Part shown: one piece after another, positions 56,605-64,000 of the stretch
Layout: the number at the start of each line of letters is the position of its first letter
Numbering within the stretch: the stretch's first letter is position 1
Source of the DNA: Phytophthora sp. 'mugwort'
Taxonomy: Eukaryota > Oomycota > Peronosporomycetes > Peronosporales > Peronosporaceae
Reading direction: 5' to 3'
DNA length: 64,000 bases
Assembly: GCA_033558025.1 (NCBI GenBank)
Contig: JAUCEF010000009.1
Location: 3,162,001-3,226,000, forward strand
Made by a program: the position numbers and the translations under genes
The notes under the pieces: model-generated
Databases searched by the model: none
What the model was told of the DNA's origin: nothing
The model's input: the letters and a program-made list of their open reading frames with translations, nothing else

Positions 56605-58645
56605 TACTTCCTCCGTTTTTTATCTATTGGTGCAGTGGTTCCGCCACCTGCCACATTTCTTTTGGTGCAGTTCAAAAAATGCTAATCAGCATTGATCTAT
56701 TTAGGAAGGGATTTTATTTATGCTGCCTGACTATCATTGTTTTTCGCGATGGTGGCAGCTGCAGCCGCTCGGCGCTTGGCTGCCGACGCCTCCTTGGCGG
56801 CTGCGGCTATTGCTGCCGCCTTCGATGCAATGGCTGCGGCTGCCGTCTTCTTCCTTGCCGTCGTCGCCGCCTTGGTGGCAAGCGCTGTGGCTGTCATCTT
56901 CTGGATTGCCGTCGTCGCCGCCTTCTGGATTGCCGTCCTCGTCTGCGCTGCTTCCTTCCCGTTGGCCGCCCGCTTCTCTGCCGCTGCTGTCCTCTTTGCT
57001 GCTGCCTGCGCGGCGACGGCTGCCGCAATCTTTGGCGTCTCCTCGCGCATAAACTTTTTCCCCCGGGCACAGGCCTCGCGGCTGCACGTGAACGACACCG
57101 GGAGCTCGCCCTTCTTCACGAGAGAATCCTTTCCCTTGTGCGGGATCTTGAACGCGTTGTTGCCGTCGACCAGGGGGATCTGCTCCATCACCGTTTGTAG
57201 CGTCAAAAATATTTTGTTGAGCGTGCTGCTCTTCATCGCGGCATACGTTTCGCCCACCACGTCGATGAGCTCCTGCACACCGCGGCAATCGCGCTGGTAC
57301 TACAGCGACTGCAGAGAACGAAAGTAGCCCAAGTCCAGAACGCTTAGATCAGGGAAGTTCGCGGGCTGGCAGCGCACGCGGATATCCCATCCGCCGCTCG
57401 TCCCCTGCGACAATCACGTCAGGACCGTTGATGGGGACGTGCGGCTTAACATTGTCTTGTTGAATCCAAATTGTTCGGCTCTTACCCTCCCTGGCCACTT
57501 TTCCTTGATCGCGGGAATGATGTCGTGGATCATCACGGCTTTACATGCCTCGCGGTCGACTTTCTCCACGTTGCGCAGGACAACAGTGCCCTTTTCTCTC
57601 AGCTTGCTGTTGCGCTGCGCTTTGTACGTCTCCGCGAGTGCCCAAATTCTGTCAAATTTCCCGTCAAATTCCGTTTTCGATGTGGGTCGTACTTAAAATA
57701 TCATAGGTAAAATGTTATATATGTTTAGGGGTTATCATACATTATAGAAAAACAAACCTAGGTCGAGCGACGGCCGCAATGAATATGGTCTTCCCGATGT
57801 AGCGCTTGCTCTGTCGGCGGCGCACAGGCTCCTCCTGGTCGTCCAACAGGTAGAACTGCCTCTCGTCGGTGTCCTCGTTAAACCACTTCTAATCGATATG
57901 CACCGTATCGTATAGGTCGCTAAACGCGTTGGTACCGTCACTCTAGTGACCTACAGGTCGAGCCGGAAGACGACTCGAGCGAGTCTGTTGGCGTCTGTAA
58001 GCACGGGTTTGATGTTGTTGGTGTGGCGGCGAATGACGCCTTTTCGCATGAGCCGCAGGATGACCGAAGTGGAGACCTTGAGCACAGCGGCTAGGCTTCG
58101 CATGGTCGTGCGCCAAAGCGTTGGGATGGCCTTGATCCGCTCACGCATTTCTGCCGTGCTCATCGCGGGACGACCACACCTACCAAACATTCGACTACCC
58201 ACATCCCCCAGAAGGTCCATACACGTCTGAGACTCTAAGTGTTGCTTCCATATCCTTCCTACCGTGTTGTGATGGCACTAAAAGTTTAGGGCGGCAGCCT
58301 TGGTGTCGCTCTTACCTAGCGCGCTGTTATTCGTACGGGCGAGTAGAAAGCAGACCAGAGACACCCTCTCCTAAGGTGTGAGGTGCCGACGCGTCATCGT
58401 TGGTAGGCCACGAGGGTGATTTGAAGTGTGGTGGGTGGAAAACGAGAGTAGAACTCCAGGTGGCTTGCTTCTCCATCATTATTTTTCTTATGTTGAGCTT
58501 TTTTTTGGCGCCAAACGTACCACCAATCGAATCAGGAGATCGCGGAGATTACTTTTATCCAATTAAAATCATCGAAACGGCTATGGGTCAAACGTTGTTG
58601 GCCAAAGCATGCAACTGCACCAATAGATAAAAAACGGAGGAAGTA
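56605..58645. mobile_element. Tc1/mariner DNA transposon with perfect 30-bp TIRs and TA duplication
   Basis: 56606-56635 (ACTTCCTCCGTTTTTTATCT, then ATTGGTGCAG) is the exact reverse complement of 58615-58644. TA dinucleotides at 56605-56606 and 58644-58645 fit a TA target-site duplication, the Tc1/mariner hallmark. Length 2,041 bp. It carries a broken minus-strand transposase. Confidence 0.85.
56718..58220 (-). pseudogene. Tc1/mariner-like transposase with Ala/Lys-rich C-terminal tail
   Basis: From 58220 the N-terminal part (GRCGRPAMSTAEMRERIKAIP, then LAAVLKVSTSVILRLMRKG) reads as the paired HTH DNA-binding region, ending at a stop at 57951-57953. The catalytic domain (57.3-57.95 kb) survives only as scrambled frames around RRRQSKRYIGKTIF-like text. 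The C-terminus is open (56718-57278): MQELIDVVGETYAAMKSSTL, IFLTLQTVMEQIPLVDGNNA, FKIPHKGKDSL. Then come about 110 residues almost wholly Ala, Lys, Thr and Arg in short repeats (AAAIASKAAAIAAAAKEA). The tail is unusual for the family and could be helical and DNA-binding. Non-functional copy. Confidence 0.6.
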
Positions 58646-59081
58646 AGCTGGTCTCGCTAAACCGATGATGTTCTTATATGGTGTGCTGACTGTACATGTA
58701 CATACATGGACAGGGTCCATTGGATATGAGGACTCATGGCAGGTGCTGAATGTCAGGATGACAATGCATTAAAAAGCACACATCAACCACTAGGCTTTAT
58801 CAAAGTTATCTAGTGCGTGGTAAGTGACGTCGCCATATAACTTATGTTCTTATGCGACATAAGAACACTAGCATTTTAGTTAGTATATTCGCTGGTCAAA
58901 CATTGTTAAGACGGCAAATATTATTATATCTTCTCGATGGTCATATACCGCATCTAATTCCCACCGCTATCTCCACCTCATAGAATGCTGTAACTGATGA
59001 AGGCGCTCGAAACTGACACTTTCACTTCGAATTCACTTCAGCGCTGCCCATTCATCTACATCCTCGCCCAAGTCCGCAACG
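58646..59081. other. Spacer right of the Tc1/mariner element
   Basis: Possibly the rest of the interrupted LTR. Contains a hairpin GTTCTTATG-CGA-CATAAGAAC around 58846-58866. No gene recognised. Confidence 0.4.
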
Positions 59082-60774
59082 ATGTCGTCACACCAGTCCC
59101 CCTTGTCGCGCTCGTCGCGCACTCCACAACGATTAACGTTCCAAGAGTATCCGGCGACTACATCAACATGCACATCTCGGCGAACACCCAGGTCCCAAGC
59201 AACACCGAGGACGCGTTCAGCCCGTACCCGCGCCGCACAAACTGAACATTTGCAGTCCACGTTGGCAATGCTGGCAGATCGTGAAGAGTTCGGCGAGAGC
59301 AGCTGAGCCAGTTCCTCACCGATCCGGACGGTAATGGCAGACGTCGCGTCGCCGTGCCCTATCCTAGGTGGGATCTACAGAGACAGCGGCGCTGAAGCCG
59401 TACTCAGACTCTCCAGTTTCTCCCCCAGAAAGTTAAATGCTCTCTGGTTCTCCGTACGTAGCAAAGTCACCGTTACTGGAACGTAGGACGCGGCCGGCGC
59501 TCAACGTTTGCCGTTAAATACGTATTCTTTATGAAGTGCGTTGTGATGAAGCGCGGCGGTACATGGGAAATGCTGTCGCGTGTTTTTACGGTGAAGACCC
59601 CCACATTGATCAAGACAACCACGGGATTCATCGAAGTGGTCTCCGCAAAACGGGTATGGATATATCCACCGGATATCGCTACCAAAATATAGGAAATCCG
59701 GTATGCCGCTATTAAAATGAAACCCCTCCGGTACCAAATTGACTGTTTGTCCTTTTATCCAACTGATAGGGTTAGGCCATACAGGAGGGGCGAAAAAACC
59801 GTCGCTTGGCAAGCCGAACAACGCGTGCGGTTTAAGATCCGTGTGCGGAGCACGCGGGCTTAAACCTAGGACCAAGCCTAGTCACGCCTTGCTCGGCCCT
59901 ATAGGGTTAAGCCCTACCGGGAAGGGTTTTAGGGGTGAGGCAGGGCAATGCGATTCCTGTCGACTCCTCCATTTTTGTGGATTTGAGGGCCATGATACCC
60001 GTCCTCGACTGATTGCGTTGAGACAAAATGGCAAATCGAGTAATCTTATCCCGTCCGGTGGATATATCCACGTCCCCCCAAAACTGTACGAAGGATGGGT
60101 GTCTCCACGAAGCGACCAGTCCAACGTGAGACATTGGTCACGTCTGGATACACGATCCGTAATTTTTCGAGCGTCATGTACGCCACGGACGTCACGTTCC
60201 AACAAACCAATTGCCCAGTGGCTCGATGGCTGGGATCATGCCGTTTTACGGTGCAAAGCACAATTGTACGGATTTAAGGTTGATGTGTCAGGTTATTCAC
60301 GTGGATTCGCCGTCAACTACACTTGCCACGCCCGAGGCAACACTGCCGATATTACGCTATTTAGGAACAACGAATCTTTCCACCAGTCAGCTCGCCGCGA
60401 AGCTTGATGGAGAGCAGTGACTTCTAGATACAAATCCCTTGACTATGGAATACCCCGATGAAATGACACTCCTAGCTGACAAAGGCTATAAAGGTCTTGC
60501 TGAGCATGTTCGCTGCATTCATAAAAAGGGTAATAATCTTACCCCAGCGGATCAACATCATAACGCTCTTATCTCAAGCGACCGATGCATTGTAGATAAT
60601 TATTTCGGTAGGATGTGCGAACTTTGGCGTACTTGTGCGGAAAAGTTCCGCTGGAGTGAAGGTCTCTATGACGATATATTTCACGTGAGTCTGACCAACT
60701 ATGACGTGACGATGCATCCTCTGCGCGAAGAAATGGCATCTGCTACCCCCAGTTCCACAACCATCTCCTCGTAA
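59082..60774 (+). pseudogene. Harbinger/PIF-type DDE transposase, interrupted
   Basis: A Ser/Thr/Arg-rich N-terminus (59082-59306) is followed, in a shifted frame, by KYVFFMKCVVMKRGGTWEML and TLIKTTTGFIEVVSAK (about 59515-59650), the HTH-like region of DDE_4 transposases. An about 410-bp insert then breaks it. After it come VMYATDVTFQQTN (about 60170-60215, first Asp), YGFKVDVSGYSRGFAVNYT and HARGNTADITLFRNN (about 60268-60373, second Asp), then in the 60439 frame LLADKGYKGL (about 60469-60498) and RCIVDNYFGRMCELWRTCAE (about 60583-60642). This is the order of Harbinger-type nucleases. Stops, frameshifts and the insert make it inactive. Confidence 0.65.
59657..60070. mobile_element. MITE-like insert in the Harbinger pseudogene
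   Basis: TGGATATATCCACCGGA at 59657-59673 recurs in inverted orientation at 60054-60070. The ~414-bp interval has no coding similarity and splits the transposase between VVSAK and VMYATDVT. The core GGATATATCC is itself palindromic, so target duplication and TIR cannot be cleanly separated. Confidence 0.5.
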
Positions 60775-61564
60775 TCGGCTTTAACATAAAGATGAAGCAT
60801 CGTCAAAGCCAAGACAGATAACGCCGAAACAAGCGCCTTCGATATCAAATGGTGCTCGACGACCCTCCTGTATACGACGGCCACGACAGCTTCCACGAGT
60901 TTAGTGACTCCGAATCCGGGACCACGCAGATGTCACCGTAAGAACGCAGATCGTCATTGTCGCAAGTGACACGGTAGATGACTAGGAGGGAGGTTTATTT
61001 CATTTTGCTGTATAGCTTAAGTTTTTGGCGGAGTGCATTTGGAATGTATGTAATGTCTTCGTATGCTGTCGATTTGACGCAGTTCCTTGCGTGTGGTCCA
61101 AGATCTGAAGTATTACAGGTATTCTTCTTTTCAGTACGCTGATTCGCGAGCTGGTAGCCTACTTGGACTTGAATGTTATATATGTTTTAGGAGTAAACGT
61201 GCAGGTCGGGAATGTTACCGCATCACCCATGTCCTAAGCGAGTCTTTATTACGACCAATCACAGCGCCCTATTTTATACTGGCTGATAAACTAAAATACC
61301 TCAAGTAGTAGCTAGTTTTAGGCAGTGCTGCACCACAAATGCGGCCATTGCTGAAAACACGCAATGGGCAGACCGCACACGACAGAAATTGAAGCGGTAC
61401 ATTCGAATTGCTGTCGAGTACGCACACAAGCCGGAGCTATTACCGCTGCACTCGAAGCGGTAGACGCGCACACGAAAACAAATTTCAAAGTGGAAGAAGC
61501 AGAAGTAAATATTATATCGGTATGCGAAGACGACAAGTGTGACGGGGCACACAACACCTTGCGT
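60775..61564. other. Spacer, no gene recognised
   Basis: A plus-strand frame at 61364-61591 (EVEEAEVNIISV-like acidic text) runs into the first copy of the tandem repeat and may be a transposon remnant. Nothing else supported. Confidence 0.35.
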
Positions 61565-61988
61565 ACAGGAAGTGTGTCTTCCGGAGAGTAACAAACTCGC
61601 AGTGGACGGCAGTCCACAAGACCCTGATCTGAGGGGACCGTTACCAAATAGGTAGATATACGACTGAATATACGTATAGATCATCTCCCTATGCGTCTAC
61701 CTACTAACCGTAAGTTGCCTATAAAGTATCCTAGATATTATCTTATTGGGTAACTATGGTCTGACGGACCTTCCGCACAAGAAATGTGACTTCCGGAGAG
61801 TATACAAACTCTCAGTGAAAGGCAGTTCACAAGTCCCTGGTCTGAAGGGACTGTTACCAATTATGTAGATATACGACTAAATTATAGTTATAGGTGATTT
61901 CCTTAATGCGTCTACATACTAACTGTAAGTCACATATAAAGTACCCTAGATGTTATTCTATTGGGTGGCTATGAAGTCACTTGTACCA
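61565..61988. repeat. Two tandem copies of a 212-bp repeat
   Basis: Copy 1 starts ACAGGAAGTGTGTCTTCCGG at 61565, copy 2 ACAAGAAATGTGACTTCCGG at 61777. Shared blocks in order include CTTCCGGAGAGTA, GTAGATATACGACT, ATGCGTCTAC, ACATATAAAGTA-like and ATTGGGT. They are visibly diverged, with several substitutions per 20 bp. They could be adjacent LTRs or a subterminal repeat. Confidence 0.75.
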
Positions 61989-62109
61989 CATGTGTGGTAC
62001 CCATCCGTGACGTCATTGAATTATCGCCATAGTGTGTACCCCGTTACATCTTCCTCCACTTAGATTCGGTTTACCGACCGTCCAGGACGAGTGAAAGGAA
62101 GCCGGCGCC

Positions 62110-63909
62110 TTGCACTCTCCAAGTCGAAAGACATCGACTTCGCTGCAGTTAGTTTCCGTAGCTGGCTTATTTCCGTTTGAACCCCGAGCACTTCCACGTG
62201 CTCTCTTCTTCGTCTTCGGCTTCCACGTCGACCTCAACCATGACCAAGACTCGGTCTGGCAGCGGTGCGATACGCCTGCTAAGCCTATTGCTTCCAAGTA
62301 GCAGGCTAAGAGCTCTAAGCCGTCTGGCAAGATTCTGTTACTAAGGGATCCACCAAGGTGGCATCAAAGGTGACTCCCAAGGCGCCTGAGCCGCCTGTGG
62401 AGGATCCTGATCTCGAGGACTATGAGGAGGACTCGGGCAAGCCCCCAAGCCCTGGGGAGACAATGACCTCCGGGTCCAGCTCATCAAGGGGTCTGATGGT
62501 CAGTCCGATTTGCTTGGATCGTGTATTCCGCTGTCCATCGATTATATGGCGACGATGGCGACGAGCCTAAGATGCCCGAATGCCAGGGGCATCCTGGCTC
62601 ACCGAAGGAGGACAAAGAAAAACCGCGTCCTCCGATCAAGAACTTGACGCTCCCTGGGGCGTCTGTCAAGGTTGCGAAGGCAGTAGCAGCCTCGGAAGTC
62701 GGCCATAAGAGACGGACTGTTTCTCGGTCTCCACTCCGTAAAGAGTGGGGACCATCAGTTGTAAGACTGAGAAGGGCCTCTTTAGCTCCCTATTCCGGCG
62801 AGTAGGAGGAGGGCCAAGTGGGCCGAGAGATCTCTAACGGTCTCGACGGGCAGCAGTCGGAATACCAGGATGCTCGTCAAAGGGAGTGCGCGCTCCGGCG
62901 ATCCAGCCGCCTGCGAAGGAGTATTTGTCTCTTCACCACGGGGGACCGCCTTACCTTCCGGGGTACTTATCTCCGGAGGAATCCCATGGAGCTGACGCCT
63001 ACATGTATCAGCCCCAGCCGCGTCGGATGCCCCTCGGCGGGCGCTCTTCCAAGAGAGCGTATGAACGCCACCTGGTTGCTAAGCATCCCCTGCTCCGACG
63101 GAACTTGTGTGCTGCTAGGTGCGTGCTCCCGGCACCGCACTCAGCCCTCTTAAAGTGTTCACGAGTCCGCGAGAGAATCCTGATTCCCGGTCGTGACTTC
63201 GACCTGTGTGGGGCTACCCATACGTAATGCCCCCACATTGTGGCGCTTTCCAGGAGGCCGATGCCGTCTTCTGGAAGTGGGCAGGTACGCGCTGCTCACA
63301 AGGCCAACTTGATTTTCTCAGGCCGGATGTCACGTTGGAGGACACCCTCGACCCCCATGATATGCAAGTTGAGTCTATGTGGTAGGCAAACGGCGGCTCT
63401 CTAGGAGCTACAGAATCATCCCTGCTTCTAACGCTCATGATGAGCGCGGGTGTGGTCTTGGCTCTACGACCACACCCCGTTCGGGCAAGAAAGCCCGAAC
63501 TACTTACGAAGCCGACGCAGATTCTGTTCCCAGATCGCGACAGCCTTCGGGCAGTCAGCCTGGGGCCGTTCGGCCCCAGGCGGCTCCCAGGAGCACTCAG
63601 CTTCCGAGTACCCCCTCCCCTTCACGCAGATCTGGCGTTTTCCGTGAACGCGCCGCTCCTGGAGCACACGCTCCATGTGGTAGTGGGTCTCCCCATTACG
63701 GTCGAGGAGAGGCGGTGGTGCCCTCGAACGAGTACGAGTATGAGGCGCCGCCCCTCCGGTCCGGTTCAGGACCTGGTGTGCCGACTTCGGCTCTACCTCG
63801 GGCTATTGAGGACACCGCTCTTCGTCGTCGAGTCCTTGCGCTTGATATTACGCTTGGACTTGATGAGGGCGGCGTTGCTGCCGTCCAGGCCGGGAGCGCT
63901 GGGTCCTAG
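62110..63909 (+). pseudogene. Decayed retroelement-like coding region, family not identified
   Basis: Consecutive plus-strand frames (62110-62301, 62358-62570, 62521-62805, 62886-63227, 63379-63909) appear to be pieces of one protein with frameshifts. Text includes KVTPKAPEPPVEDPDLEDYE, KEDKEKPRPPIKNLTLPGAS, KRRTVSRSPLRKEWGPS, MYQPQPRRMPLGGRSSKRAYERHLVAKHP and a long Pro/Ser/Arg-rich stretch. It is proline- and charge-rich, with an H/C-containing patch but no recognised domain. The tandem repeat just upstream and the degenerate frames suggest a gag- or ORF1-like protein of a retroelement. The region probably continues past the window edge. Confidence 0.4.
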
Positions 63910-64000
63910 GGCCGATTCGGGACGACGTGAATCGTCTGGCTGATGCCTTGTCGGCCCTTGAAGGACGGGTCGACCATCGCACGAATGACGTGGACGAGAT

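Noticed and set aside
56679..57327. Long plus-strand frames rich in Leu/Arg/Cys or Ala/Val opposite the transposase tail
   Set aside because: They are the reverse complement of a low-complexity GC-rich repeat and have no domain; the minus-strand frame joins known transposase sequence.
61565..61988. Tandem repeat considered as a CRISPR-like array
   Set aside because: Only two long diverged direct copies with no spacers, in a eukaryotic context.

Overview
The window looks like nuclear DNA of an oomycete, most likely a Phytophthora-type genome. Four things suggest this: genes with short GT-AG introns; flagellar and basal-body genes (EFHB, PIBF1/CEP90) typical of a zoospore-forming organism; paired START + FYVE-like proteins of the kind expanded in oomycetes; and a dense set of broken transposable elements (chromodomain Gypsy, MULE, pogo, Tc1/mariner, Harbinger). 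No CRISPR array, operon, rRNA or tRNA gene was recognised.

Layout. 1-1.5 kb: the start of a polycystin-like channel gene running off the left edge, and a small four-helix membrane protein, both on the minus strand. 3.1-21.6 kb: one very large, decayed Ty3/Gypsy retroelement with a chromodomain. Its order is 5' LTR, primer site, gag, a GATC-packed repeat, protease, reverse transcriptase, RNase H, integrase, chromodomain, about 3.4 kb of minus-strand coding-like sequence, then a shortened 3' LTR carrying a hairpin. A MULE transposase remnant is nested inside it. 22.5-23.5 kb: a second, minus-strand MULE remnant.

25-44.3 kb is the gene island. It holds two intact TPR genes (probably mitochondrial) and a broken third copy, interleaved with two near-duplicate START + FYVE-like genes. 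It also holds a secreted DUF4360 protein, an RluA-family pseudouridine synthase, PIBF1/CEP90, EFHB, the nucleoporin SEH1 and a GT61 glycosyltransferase. I rebuilt exon structures for TPR-1, TPR-2, PIBF1, EFHB, SEH1 and the DUF4360 gene; every junction keeps frame and uses GT-AG. PIBF1 and EFHB are divergent across about 250 bp and may share a ciliary or zoospore promoter.

45-64 kb is again transposon territory. It contains a pogo/Tigger fragment, a MULE with imperfect terminal inverted repeats that encodes an Ulp1-like protease module, a longer pogo copy, a second Gypsy-like element lying against that pogo copy, a Tc1/mariner element with perfect 30-bp TIRs and TA target duplication lying in what is probably the Gypsy 3' LTR, a Harbinger-type transposase interrupted by a MITE-like insert, a 212-bp tandem repeat, and an unidentified decayed coding region.

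The host genes do not form one pathway. The notable relationships are the repeated TPR/START pairing, which points to segmental duplication, and the adjacent cilium genes. The transposon regions mostly record nested insertion and decay.
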